Below, piece by piece: positions 49,302-58,079 of a stretch of DNA of 64,000 bases. A program made the position numbers and the translations under genes. This DNA is from Prado023 sp963700395 (GTDB lineage Bacteria > Actinomycetota > Actinomycetes > S36-B12 > CAIYMF01): contig CAVOXI010000001.1 of the NCBI GenBank assembly GCA_963700395.1, positions 1 to 64,000 of the forward strand, in the 5' to 3' direction. The notes below the pieces were generated by a model that was not told the DNA's origin, made no database searches, and saw only the letters and a list, made by a program, of their open reading frames with translations. Each line of letters opens with the position of its first letter. Positions within the stretch are counted from its first letter, which is position 1.

Positions 49302-50585
49302 TCACCGGGTGGGCGCCCCGGAGGTTCGGCTGGGCGTGGTTGGGGATGACCGGCCCACCTGAGACGAACCCCTCCGGGGTCGTTGTGATCGGCGTGCCTC
49401 AACGACGACCTCGCGCAAGGGCGCCGTCTGGCGCCCGGGCTCGTCGAATGCCTGGATCGCGAGCACTTCCTCGGTCATCTGGTCGTTCAACCGGCGCAGC
49501 AACTCGACGATGCGGACGTCGTCCCAGCGCATGGCGGCGATCTCAGCGCTGTCGCGCAGCATCGGCAACGTGAGGCGGTTGCGAGTCAGTTCGTACGCGC
49601 GGCCGGCCTCAGCCTCGTCCTTGCCGTTGGTGAGCGTCTCGCTGATGGCCTGAGCGAGAAGCTCGGCATCGCGCATCGCGTCGGTCAGGCCATGCGCGCT
49701 GATCGGGTCCTTCCACGATCCGGCGTCCCCGACCAGCGCCCAGCCGGGACCCCACGGCCGGCGCAGGTGGCCGGGCTGGCCGGTGAAGGTACGCAGAGGG
49801 CTGGTCAGCCGTGCCGAACGGAGCCGGTCCGCGATGTCGGGGGAGGACGCCTCCACCACCGCGTCCAGCACCGCCCGCCCACCACGCCCGATGCGCTCAG
49901 GCCGGTCGTTGCCGAACACGCAGGTCAGGCCGTCATTGGTCGGGATCAAGCCCGCCGCGGCCCCCGGGCGATAGGCCCACTCGTACCCGGTGGCGTCCAG
50001 GCCACTGAAGTACCCGTAGACCGAGGCGCTGGTGTGCGCGACGTGATGCGTGATCGGCGCCGCCACGAGCCGCGCGATCGTCGAGTGCCTCCCGTCCGCG
50101 CCGACCACGAGCCGTGCGCGCAGGTGCCCGATCCTCCGGCTGCGGTCACGGGTCTCGACGCCGACCACCCGGCCGCGCTCGCGGCACAGGTCGATGACTC
50201 CAGTGCCGTACCGGACGTGCACCCCGGCGGCCCGAGCAGCCCCGACCAGGATCGGGTCGAGCACGGTCCGCCGGGGAGCATAGAGCGCGTCGACACCGGC
50301 CCACGGCTTGATCGCGATCGTCACGTCGCTGGACGAGTACCGGAACGTTGTCTCCCGGATCGCCGGCGTACCAGCGTCGATGACCTGTTCCAGCAGGCCC
50401 CAACGACTCAGTTGCGCGACCGCGCCGCGCATGAGCGCGTGGGTGGACAGCGTGTCGGTGCCGGCCTTGACGTGGTCGAGCAGGATCACGGTCAGGCCGG
50501 CCCGCGCCGCCAGCATCGCCACGGCCGCTCCCGCGGCCCGGGCGCCGACCACGATGACGTCAGCCTCGTCCGAATCCGTGGCCAT
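49302..50585 (-). CDS. FAD-dependent oxidoreductase/monooxygenase, copy A
   Basis: 427 residues. GxGxxG variant VIVVGARAAGAAVAMLAARA, the THALMRGAVAQLSRWGLLEQ block, VGADGRHS (DG motif), and GWALVGDAGSWKDPISAHG (GD motif). PHBH-fold monooxygenase or geranylgeranyl-reductase-like. The last 45 residues are basic and disordered. A close relative is at 61564. Follows OsmC by 39 bases in an apparent three-gene operon. Substrate unknown. Confidence 0.88.
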   Translation of the reverse strand: MATDSDEADVIVVGARAAGAAVAMLAARAGLTVILLDHVKAGTDTLSTHALMRGAVAQLSRWGLLEQVIDAGTPAIRETTFRYSSSDVTIAIKPWAGVDALYAPRRTVLDPILVGAARAAGVHVRYGTGVIDLCRERGRVVGVETRDRSRRIGHLRARLVVGADGRHSTIARLVAAPITHHVAHTSASVYGYFSGLDATGYEWAYRPGAAAGLIPTNDGLTCVFGNDRPERIGRGGRAVLDAVVEASSPDIADRLRSARLTSPLRTFTGQPGHLRRPWGPGWALVGDAGSWKDPISAHGLTDAMRDAELLAQAISETLTNGKDEAEAGRAYELTRNRLTLPMLRDSAEIAAMRWDDVRIVELLRRLNDQMTEEVLAIQAFDEPGRQTAPLREVVVEARRSQRPRRGSSQVGRSSPTTPSRTSGAPTR

Positions 50586-50624
50586 GGCGCCTCCCTTCCT
50601 GGCTGTCGTGCGCCACTCGAGCGG

Positions 50625-51188
50625 TCAGCCGGCGTCCACCTCGAACGACACCGGGACAGGCTGGGTGAGCATGTCGAGCACCGCGGATCGGGCCTTCGAC
50701 TGCTCGACGACGCGGCGCAGCGCCTCCGGGTCGTCGCCGCGGAGCCGGAACGAGATCCTGATCCCCTCGCAGCCGTTGCGCACCTCCGGGTCCAGGCCCA
50801 GGAGCCCCATCAGGTCGATGTCGCCCTCGACAGTGGAGGTGACCTCGCTCAGCTGAACCCCACGGACCGCGGCGATGTTGCCGATGCCGGCTGTGAGGCA
50901 GGACGCGAGCGCAGCCAGCAGGAACTCGACGGGGGTTGGTCCGTGGTCCTGGCCGACGAGCACCTGCGGGTGGTCGGCGTCGTAGCTGCGGGACTCCACG
51001 TGGGTGAGCTCCTGCATCGCGCCGAAGAAGCCGTGGATCGTGGAGCGGCTGTGGGTGCCGCTGACCCACTGGTTCGTGGCCCGGAACTGGAACCTCGCGA
51101 TTTCCGGGTTGTCCTTCACCGCGTTGAGCGTCTGGAACAGGGTGTTGACGTCAACACCATTGCGGGCGGGGTGATCGGTAATGGTCAT
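50625..51188 (-). CDS. OsmC family protein, copy A
   Basis: 187 residues. Blocks VSGTHSRSTIHGFFGAMQEL, DHGPTPVEFLLAALASCLTA and VTSTVEGDIDLMGLLGLDP identify an OsmC/Ohr fold. The helix Cys (ALASCLTAG) is present; a second reactive Cys matching true Ohr/OsmC peroxidases is not obvious (one Cys in NGCEG is missing in copy B). It may bind a thiol rather than reduce peroxides. ATG after CAGGAGGAAGG. Confidence 0.88.
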   Translation of the reverse strand: MTITDHPARNGVDVNTLFQTLNAVKDNPEIARFQFRATNQWVSGTHSRSTIHGFFGAMQELTHVESRSYDADHPQVLVGQDHGPTPVEFLLAALASCLTAGIGNIAAVRGVQLSEVTSTVEGDIDLMGLLGLDPEVRNGCEGIRISFRLRGDDPEALRRVVEQSKARSAVLDMLTQPVPVSFEVDAG

Positions 51189-51320
51189 GCCTTCCTCCTG
51201 GGATCGACTGGGACGGTCACCCACCACTGTCCTTGCGGGGGAGCGTCGGCACATCCGCGGCGACCACGGGTCCTCGCCTCCGTGGTGAGCACGGAGAACA
51301 CGGCGGCGCCCAGGCAGCCC

Positions 51321-52400
51321 TCAGCGGCCCATGAAGCGCTCGACCTCATCGAGGAACTGGGCGAAGGCGATGTCGCGCTGCAGAAGGATGTGATTGCGGC
51401 TGCGCAGCGCCACGAACCGTGCACCGGGGATCAGCCCCGCCAGCAGGCGACCCTGCTCGAACGGCACGCCCCGGTCCTCCGTGGAGTGCAGCACCAGCGT
51501 CGGCACTCGTACGGTCCTGGCCAGATCGCTGGCGTCCAGGTTGTGGAACGCGGCCTCGAGCAGGGGGGCGTTGGCCGGGGTCGTCGTGGTGCGCAGCTGC
51601 TCGGAGAACCATCCGATCTCCTCCGGTCCCGCGTCCGGCACGAACTGCCGAGCGAATGTCTCGCGGAACAGCTCGTTGTCTGTGCGCCAGGCGACCCGGG
51701 CCAGGTCCTCCTGCACCCTGGCCTCCTCAACCTGGACAGGGTCACCGCGGCGGCGCATCCCACGGGCGTAGGTCCCGTACAGCACCAGCGCACGCACTTG
51801 CTCGGGGTAACGGGCGGCGAACCCGAAAGCCACCGGACCACCCTGGGAGATGCCAAGAAGCGCCACCGGACCGTCGGCGACCGTGTCCACGACGGCCCGC
51901 AGGTCCTCGATCCACAGGTCGAGATCGGTGAGATCGACCCCGGCCAGGTCACGATCCGAGAGACCGCACCCGCGCGGGTCGTAGCGGACGTAGCGGTACC
52001 GGGAACCCAGCTCGCGGACCCAGTGGCCCCAGATCGGGCTGGCCACCGTGTCCTTGTCCGCCTGGGTGAGCCATGTGGCGGCCTTCACCAGCGTCGGGCC
52101 AGACCCAGTCTCGGCGATGGCCAGGGAGGCTCCGCCCGAGACCTCGACGAACCGGATGCTGGTCTGCGGATCGGAGGATGGCGGCGCGGCGGACACATCG
52201 CCTCCTGGGCCGACGCCGCGACTCAGGGCCCGCCGATCCCGTGCGCCCAGCTTGCGCAGAAGGGAGGACACGTGGGTCTCGACGGTGCGCACCGACACGA
52301 CCAGTTCGGCGGCGATCTCGGCGTTGCTCCACCGGCGCCGCACCAGCTCCAGCACGGCCTGCTCTCGCGGCGTGAGCCTGGTGCCCGGCAATCCGGCCAT
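51321..52400 (-). CDS. LuxR-type HTH fused to alpha/beta hydrolase
   Basis: 359 residues. Residues 8-65 are a LuxR HTH (LTPREQAVLELVRRRWSNAE, then VSVRTVETHVSSLLRKLG); residues 85-359 are a hydrolase with YDPRGCGLSDRD, the elbow LLGISQGG (Ser kept), and His in RSRNHILLQRD. It may bind a hydrolysable ligand and regulate the OsmC-FAD genes directly downstream on the same strand. The HTH is at the N-terminus, the reverse of the common LuxR order. ATG 52400 set by homology; the frame runs to 52709. Confidence 0.86.
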   Translation of the reverse strand: MAGLPGTRLTPREQAVLELVRRRWSNAEIAAELVVSVRTVETHVSSLLRKLGARDRRALSRGVGPGGDVSAAPPSSDPQTSIRFVEVSGGASLAIAETGSGPTLVKAATWLTQADKDTVASPIWGHWVRELGSRYRYVRYDPRGCGLSDRDLAGVDLTDLDLWIEDLRAVVDTVADGPVALLGISQGGPVAFGFAARYPEQVRALVLYGTYARGMRRRGDPVQVEEARVQEDLARVAWRTDNELFRETFARQFVPDAGPEEIGWFSEQLRTTTTPANAPLLEAAFHNLDASDLARTVRVPTLVLHSTEDRGVPFEQGRLLAGLIPGARFVALRSRNHILLQRDIAFAQFLDEVERFMGR

Positions 52401-52492
52401 GCCCTCGAGTGTGCCACCGGAATCAGGCTCAGCGAAGGGCTGACGAAGGGCGGCGACGGGAACCACCGACCTTGGCGAGGTAGCCTCCGCGC

Positions 52493-52846
52493 ATGGATTC
52501 CAGCCCGACCGCCGTCGACGAGTACATGGCATCCCTGGAAGGCGATGCGCACACGATCGCTCAGCTGGTCCGGCAGGCGATTCATCGTGCGACACCGGGG
52601 ATCGATGAAACGGTGCGCTACAAGATGCCGTGCTTCTCGATCGACGGAGAGTATCTCGTCTACCTCGGGGCGTGGAAGAAGCACATCGGCCTGTACCCCA
52701 TCCCGGCATTTGACGGTGGCCTCGAGCGGGATGTCGCTCCCTACCGCGCCGCTACGGATACGGTGCGCTTCCCCTACAACAGGACGATCCCCTACGACCT
52801 CGTCGAACGCATCGTCGTAGCCCTGGCGGATCGGATGCGGCGCTGA
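52493..52846 (+). CDS. DUF1801 (YdhG-like) protein
   Basis: 117 residues. VDEYMASLEGD, VRQAIHRATPGIDETVRYKM, CFSIDGEYLVYLGAWKKHIG and FPYNRTIPYDLVERIV fit the DUF1801 fold (iron-homeostasis frataxin-like in Bacillus). Role here unknown. Divergent from the LuxR-hydrolase gene. Confidence 0.88.
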   Translation: MDSSPTAVDEYMASLEGDAHTIAQLVRQAIHRATPGIDETVRYKMPCFSIDGEYLVYLGAWKKHIGLYPIPAFDGGLERDVAPYRAATDTVRFPYNRTIPYDLVERIVVALADRMRR

Positions 52847-52954
52847 GCCCACTCGGAGACCCGGGCCACTCCAAAGAGCGAGGCCGCGGTATTGCAGTTC
52901 AGGGCTGGGGAGGAGTCAAAGAACGGTACGGGGTCGGCGAATCCGCGTCGTGAC

Positions 52955-53527
52955 TCAGGGCCATCCTCGGGTTGGCAGCGTGATCCTGCCCGCCACACTG
53001 GCCAGGGCCTTGCTCTGGGCCGTGGCGATCAGGGCGCCGAAGACCACTGCGTTCGCGGGGTGGTTGAGCTTCCCGCGGCCGCTCTCGCCGAGCACGATGT
53101 CTGTCACGATGACGATCGCGCTGGCAGCGGCACCGATGGACAGCTGCGTGCCCAGGATGCGACCGGCCTCCACCACCGGACCACGCAGGCCACTGTGGTT
53201 CAGGGTCCGCTGGATGGCCAACCCGGCGACCATGGTCGCGGCGGTCCCGGTCAGGATCAGCCGGCGGTGCGCGTTCACCTGGGCCGGTGTCGTGGGAGTG
53301 CCCAGCACGGCGTCCGCGGTGCGTTCGATCGCGACCAGCGGCCCGGCTGTGAGCACGACGTGGAACCCCCTGACGGTCCCCGCGAGCGCGACGTTGGCCA
53401 TGGGGATCCTCTGGATCCTTCGTGCCTGCGGATGGTACGGGCCGCTGGCGAAGACCAGGATCGACGCCCGTTGGGCTACGCCGAGACCGGGCTTCATCGC
53501 TGCGAGACGCTCGATGGCCTGCAACAT
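52955..53527 (-). CDS. Putative membrane protein of unknown function
   Basis: 190 residues. Two or three moderately hydrophobic helices (LILTGTAATMVAGLA, LSIGAAASAIVIVTDIVLG, AVVFGALIATA) in an otherwise soluble-looking chain. Not recognised. ATG 53527 follows GAAGGGG; the frame extends to 53584. Confidence 0.55.
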   Translation of the reverse strand: MLQAIERLAAMKPGLGVAQRASILVFASGPYHPQARRIQRIPMANVALAGTVRGFHVVLTAGPLVAIERTADAVLGTPTTPAQVNAHRRLILTGTAATMVAGLAIQRTLNHSGLRGPVVEAGRILGTQLSIGAAASAIVIVTDIVLGESGRGKLNHPANAVVFGALIATAQSKALASVAGRITLPTRGWP

Positions 53528-53875
53528 CGCTGACCCCTTCCCCGCCGACCTCCTGGCGACGTCGCGGTGGAACGGCACTCCCACGGTCGAGGCTCAGGGT
53601 CGAGGCTACGCTCGCGCAGGACTCGTGGGAATGACCGTCGTGGGGTCAGGTGCGCTGGTGACCTGATGACCACGCTCGGCCAGGTGCGCCACGACGTTCC
53701 TGCCAGCCTTCCCGCTCACGAGCGGGAGGAGGTCGGTCGCTCGTGCTCCCGATACACCGCTGCTGAACAAGGTGAGAGTCCATCGGGAACGTGCGGACCT
53801 GCTGACAGGAGGATCCCGCCTGCACGGACTTTCGCCTCGTTTGCCGAATCGATCCTGGCCTCGACAGCGAGCGTG
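53528..53875. other. 348-bp stretch without a supportable gene
   Basis: No frame with motif or good ribosome binding site; nothing repeat-like seen. Confidence 0.4.
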
Positions 53876-54265
53876 TCAGGGATGCCGGGCCGCGGGTTCG
53901 AACAACTCGATCAGGTTCCCGGCGGGGTCGGCCACCAGGATCTGGCGTCCCCCGGGTCCCGGGGTCAACTCGCTACGGAACGGGACGCCGGCCGCCCGTA
54001 GCCTGGCGATCTCCGTGTCGAGCTCTGCCACGGCCAGGTGGATCCGATTTCGCCCGGGCATCGCCTGGTCGTCGGGTGTCGCACGCGAACCGGAACTTGC
54101 CGGTCCCGAGAGCAGGAGCCGCAGCGGCCCCTTGGTGACGTCGGCGAACGCCGGCGATGGGTGACTCAGCAGCGTGAACCCGAGATGGGTTGTGTAGAAG
54201 TCGATGGCTGCCTGAACGTCGTCGACGATGTATCGGACGTTGGCGAACACGCTTGCTTCGGTCAC
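53876..54265 (-). CDS. VOC family (glyoxalase-like) protein
   Basis: 129 residues. VRYIVDDVQAAIDFYTTHLG, RIHLAVAELDTEIARLRAAG and ILVADPAGNLIELFEP, with the His and the two Glu positions of metal VOC enzymes partly kept (IHLAV, LIELFEP). Substrate unknown. GTG 54265 has AGGAGG seven bases before it. Confidence 0.9.
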   Translation of the reverse strand: MTEASVFANVRYIVDDVQAAIDFYTTHLGFTLLSHPSPAFADVTKGPLRLLLSGPASSGSRATPDDQAMPGRNRIHLAVAELDTEIARLRAAGVPFRSELTPGPGGRQILVADPAGNLIELFEPAARHP

Positions 54266-54455
54266 GCGTGGTCCTCCTCTGACTCCCCGGTGTTGGGCCG
54301 AAGTCCATGCCCTACGGACGCCGGTTTGCGCCGAGCACCACTAGCGCACGAGGAGGACACACCCCGCACTGACCTTCATGGGATCAGCGTCAGTGCATGC
54401 GCATCCGACAGGCCCGCACCCCATACCTGAACGCCGGGGGCTTGGCAGGCGACGC

Positions 54456-54617
54456 TCAGTTGACGAAGGGGTTCTGACTTCGCAGCATTTCGCCGCTCGG
54501 TTCGGGGGCGTCACTCACCTTCCCGCAACGGCGGCATTCGAGGTAGACGCCGTGACCGTCTGGAATGTGGTGCTCGACAAAACTGTGGAGTGTCAACAGG
54601 CACCGGAGATCTTTCAC
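54456..54617 (-). CDS. Small putative zinc-knuckle protein, copy 5
   Basis: 53 residues beginning with GTG: Met-KDLRCLLTLHSFVEHH, and YLECRRCGKVSDAPEP near the middle, so the C-x4-H...C-x2-C pattern is complete. Very close to copy 4 at 29411 (HGTYLECRRC against HGVYLECRRC). GGGAGG lies nine bases upstream. Confidence 0.65.
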   Translation of the reverse strand: MKDLRCLLTLHSFVEHHIPDGHGVYLECRRCGKVSDAPEPSGEMLRSQNPFVN

Positions 54618-55138
54618 GATCAGTTGCCTCCCATTCCCGGCGGGCCCGGCAGATGGCTCAGATCAGGCTAGGTTCACGCGCAGGACAGGGTCAACAGGCG
54701 GCGCAGCACCCGGGCCCCTGGGCGGCAGCCTCCGCCGCGGTCAGGACGGCGTCCGGCGGATCTCCGGAGCCTGTGGCCGGTACCTCGCCAGCAGGAAGAG
54801 GTGCCCAGTGCGCCGGCCGTTTCACCTCTCTCCGCACGCGCAGGAGTGGTCACGCTCGAGCGAGCGTCAGGCGGCACGGAATTGGGCTTTTCACGGTGCC
54901 GTAGGAAAGGCCCCTCCTGTCGCTCGGCGCATTAGCCATGTGGGTGCGGGTCGCAGGAGGGGCACTTCTCCCTCCGTCGGCCGGGGCAATGCCCGTTTTG
55001 AGGTACTTCACCCAAATGGCCGGGCCACCGGCTCGGACTCGACCCAGCACCGACTTATACTTCTTGCCGTTCGACGTGAGGGGACCCTAACCTTCCATTA
55101 GGGCGGCGTCCCTCCTCGCCGCGAGAGGATGGTCCACG
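54618..55138. other. 521-bp stretch without a supportable gene
   Basis: Frames on both strands lack motifs. It lies between two divergent zinc-knuckle genes and may hold their promoters. Confidence 0.4.
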
Positions 55139-55285
55139 ATGTCGGATCTACGGTGCTTCTTCGGCTGGCACCATTTCGTCACCAGCCGTTCCGAAGACGG
55201 GTCGGGAGTCTCGGGCGAGTGCACTCGGTGCGGGAAGTACATGCCCGATTTCAGGGTCGGTTTCAACGAGGCTCCGCCCATGTGA
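55139..55285 (+). CDS. Small putative zinc-knuckle protein, copy 6
   Basis: 48 residues: MSDLRCFFGWHHFVTSRSED, then GECTRCGKYMPDFRVG. The complete C-x4-H...C-x2-C pattern is present. GAGAGGA is about 10 bases upstream. It is the intact version of the broken gene at 29193, which shares nearly all of the same residues. Confidence 0.65.
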   Translation: MSDLRCFFGWHHFVTSRSEDGSGVSGECTRCGKYMPDFRVGFNEAPPM

Positions 55286-55406
55286 TCCCAGCGCGTGAGC
55301 CGCAAGGGGTGCAACGCGCCGATGTGGGCGCCCCCGCCGGCCATAGCGAGTGACCAGACGGGAGCTGACCCGCCCAACCGACGAGACGGTTGGAGGGCTG
55401 CCCACC

Positions 55407-55514
55407 ATGCTGCCCCAGACCGCCCCCACCGACAACGAGCGCCACGCGCGCAGCCTGTCGGTCCTGCTGGCGCAGGAGCGGAGCAGGCGCATGTCCGGCA
55501 GCACCGCGGGATGA
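55407..55514 (+). CDS. Possible 35-residue peptide
   Basis: ATG 55407 has GGAGGG ten bases upstream; the frame encodes a charged helical peptide (NERHARSLSVLLAQERSRRM) and stops at 55514. No homologue is known to me. Listed only because of the ribosome binding site. The rest of 55286-55524 shows nothing. Confidence 0.2.
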   Translation: MLPQTAPTDNERHARSLSVLLAQERSRRMSGSTAG

Positions 55515-55524
55515 TCGTCTCGGT

Positions 55525-56301
55525 CTACAGCGCCACCGCGACGAAGCGGAGCCGGCAGTAGTCGGCGACCCAGCGTCCGGAGCGCCACAGGCCGGCGGCG
55601 AGCACCAGTTCGTTGACTCGGGCGTCCACCGCTGCCCGCTGCGGCTCGGGTACCTCGTTCCACACTGCGGCGCGGAAGTGGTGGGTCCAGTCCGCTGGCG
55701 TGGATCCGGGCTCGAGCGGCGTGGGCCGGGGGAACCAGGACGCCCGCTCGACGCGGAACTTCGCAGCTTCCAGCTCCGCCGCCTGCTGACCGATAGTCGG
55801 GAAGTAGTTCCGGGGCACCTCGACGCCCGCGAGGCCCTGCTCGGCCAGGGCCCGGCGCAAGGCCGTGTCCAGGGATGCGATGTTGCCCTCCCCGCCCATC
55901 TCGGCGACGAACCGGCCACCCGTGACCAGGACTTCCCGCACGTTGCGCAAGGCAGCCGCCTGTGGCGTCATCCAGTGCAGTGCGGCGTTGCTCAGGCAGG
56001 CGTCGAACGGGACGTCGGCGTCGAGGTCCGCAAGACCGAAGTCCGTCCCGTCCGCCCTGACGAAGCGCACCTGGGGATGGTCCAGGCGAGCCTTGGTCAG
56101 CATGGAGTCATCCAGGTCCATGCCCACGACGTCAGCTCCCCGCGCCGCCATGGCAGCCGCGTGGTGGCCGGTCCCACAGCCCAGGTCGAGGACACGTTCA
56201 CCTGGTTGCGGGTCGAGGACGTCGACCAGATCATCACCGTGACGCGTCACGAAGCCGAACGACGAGTCATACTCTGCGGCGTCCCACGCGTTGATGGCCA
56301 C
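55525..56301 (-). CDS. Class I SAM-dependent methyltransferase
   Basis: About 258 residues. SAM motif VLDLGCGTGHHAAAMAARGA, VGMDLDDSML, FDACLSNAALHWM and REVLVTGGRFVAEMGGEGNI, like trans-aconitate and Tam-type small-molecule methyltransferases. The start is uncertain: GTG 56301 or GTG 56331. Substrate unknown. Confidence 0.87.
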   Translation of the reverse strand: MAINAWDAAEYDSSFGFVTRHGDDLVDVLDPQPGERVLDLGCGTGHHAAAMAARGADVVGMDLDDSMLTKARLDHPQVRFVRADGTDFGLADLDADVPFDACLSNAALHWMTPQAAALRNVREVLVTGGRFVAEMGGEGNIASLDTALRRALAEQGLAGVEVPRNYFPTIGQQAAELEAAKFRVERASWFPRPTPLEPGSTPADWTHHFRAAVWNEVPEPQRAAVDARVNELVLAAGLWRSGRWVADYCRLRFVAVAL

Positions 56302-56421
56302 GGCCCCATGCAAGCACACCAGTGCAGTCACCCGGCCAGGGTCGTCCTCAGTGGCAGGTCGGAGTATGAGGCTCGAGCGGCGCGGTAATGGTGTCGAGCT
56401 CCAGCACCGATAGCCGCCACG

Positions 56422-56967
56422 TCACGCGGGATCGGGCTGGATCTTCTCGCTGAGCACTGCAAGGCCGTCGCGGGCAGCGCGCTCGGCGTCCATGACCCGC
56501 TCGTGCATCGCGCGGGCAGCCTCGAGGTCGGCGAGTGCTGTCTGCTCGGCCAGCTTGCAGGCGTCCAAGCCCTGCTCACGGTCGCGGCGGGCCAACTCGA
56601 CGTCATTCCGGTAGCCGTTCAGCTCGCCCTCCGCGAGCTCGACAGCGCGCGCGAGCATGTAGCGGAAGCTGGCCCGGACCTTCTTGGGCGTTGTCTTGCG
56701 CGTCAGCCCGTCCAGCTCCTCTTGCACCGTGACCCGCATGAACACCAGCGGATCGGACACGTAGCGGGTGGTGGCCGCCGCATGCTCGGCGCGGTCGAGC
56801 GCCGCGCGCGCCTCGGCGAGGCCCAGCTCCGCCTCGCGCACGGCTCCTGCAGCGGCGTGCAGGTGCGGAGCGAACCTGTCGGTCACCGCCTGGGCAAAGC
56901 GGTCCCACTCCGCCTGGGTGATGGGGTCGGGGCCGGGTGCCTCAGCAGCCGTGGGCCGGTCAGTCAT
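56422..56967 (-). CDS. Coiled-coil protein of unknown function
   Basis: 181 residues, mostly long charged helices (REAELGLAEARAALDRAEHA; ELARRDREQGLDACKLAEQT; HERVMDAERAARDGLAVL). No recognised family. ATG 56967 is preceded by CGAGGACAC. The strong heptad-like pattern and a clean start support a real gene. Confidence 0.6.
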   Translation of the reverse strand: MTDRPTAAEAPGPDPITQAEWDRFAQAVTDRFAPHLHAAAGAVREAELGLAEARAALDRAEHAAATTRYVSDPLVFMRVTVQEELDGLTRKTTPKKVRASFRYMLARAVELAEGELNGYRNDVELARRDREQGLDACKLAEQTALADLEAARAMHERVMDAERAARDGLAVLSEKIQPDPA

Positions 56968-57128
56968 GTGTCCTCGGTATGGTGGCGGGGAATCAAATCC
57001 TCGCATGACTGAGCGGGCACCCGCGCCCTCGCGGTTGGAGGCCGGGCCGGACCGGGGTGAGCGCCGAGGCCGGCCAGCGACGTGGTCATCAGCCGGTATG
57101 CCGACTCGCCGAAATCCTGGGGGCTGTC

Positions 57129-58079
57129 TCAGTCCTGCACCGCCTTGGTGATCGTGATGCACCGGGTGATCCAGGCGCGCTCCTCGGCGGTCAGGTCGCG
57201 ACCGGCACGCTGGGCGTCCTGCACCGACCAGTTGGCGTTGACGACCATCCGGACGACCACCCACGCTCGCGCGCGATCCTCGTCGAAGCCAGCGATGTCG
57301 ACAAGCGTGCGAAAGCGACGTCGGATGCCGCCGCGGACGTCGTCGGCCAGTTCCTCGTACCGGTTGAACAGCATCGGCGCGAGCTCGTAGTGCGGATCGC
57401 CGGCCATCGGCTTCGGGTCTATGGCCAGCCACCGCTCGCGCTCCCACGCCATCGCCCCGGGTGCAGCCAGGACGTTGCCGTAGTGCAGGTCGCCGTGGAG
57501 CAGGCGTCCGACGCTGGCGGGATCCTTGATCAGGTCGCGGCCCAGCGAGACCGCCTGGTCGCGGTAACGGGATGGGATCGGGATGTCCCGGGGCTGGTCG
57601 ACAAGGTCGTCGAGCCAGCGGGACACGTGCGACCCGACCGTCGCCAACTGGGGGAGGGCGTGCCGGTGCAGCTTCGGGTAGAGCTCGGCCACGACCTCGC
57701 ACGCCTCGAGGTCCCACAGCTCGGTCAGGTCGCGTCGCTCGAGGTGCTCGAGCAGGAGTGCGCGGCGGTGGGGGTCGGCACGCAGCAACCGGACCGCGCC
57801 GATGCCATGCCAGTGCTGCAGGGCCAGGGCCTCGTGGAGGGACTCGTCGTCACCGTCGAAGGAGATCTTCAGGACCGCTCGGGCGCCGTCCTCGGTGACC
57901 ACTGGAGCAACGAGGGAGCAGGACCCGTGCCACAGCTCGTCCCCCTCCGGGAGCAGGCGCCACTCGTCGAGCAGCGCGCCGTGGAGAGCGGGCAGCCGGT
58001 CCAGCCAGCGGCCCCAACGGGGCCCGAGCCTGCGCTGCTCATCGAGCCCGACGGGCAGGACGGTCCGCATGCCCGTCAT
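57129..58079 (-). CDS. Aminoglycoside/hydroxyurea kinase-like phosphotransferase (APH(6) type)
   Basis: 316 residues. WHGSCSLVAPVV, AVLKISFDG (ATP Lys), RALLLEHLE, the catalytic loop LLHGDLHYGNVL and WLAIDPKPMAGDP, typical of the APH_6_hur family to which streptomycin 6-kinases belong. Chromosomal members are common in Actinobacteria and need not confer resistance. The first 41 bases overlap the tetR gene end. Last gene of the SDR-tetR-aph operon. Confidence 0.85.
   Translation of the reverse strand: MTGMRTVLPVGLDEQRRLGPRWGRWLDRLPALHGALLDEWRLLPEGDELWHGSCSLVAPVVTEDGARAVLKISFDGDDESLHEALALQHWHGIGAVRLLRADPHRRALLLEHLERRDLTELWDLEACEVVAELYPKLHRHALPQLATVGSHVSRWLDDLVDQPRDIPIPSRYRDQAVSLGRDLIKDPASVGRLLHGDLHYGNVLAAPGAMAWERERWLAIDPKPMAGDPHYELAPMLFNRYEELADDVRGGIRRRFRTLVDIAGFDEDRARAWVVVRMVVNANWSVQDAQRAGRDLTAEERAWITRCITITKAVQD

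Noticed and set aside
49692..52820. A 1042-codon plus-strand frame
   Set aside because: Runs antisense to three clear genes (FAD enzyme, OsmC, LuxR-hydrolase); no motif.
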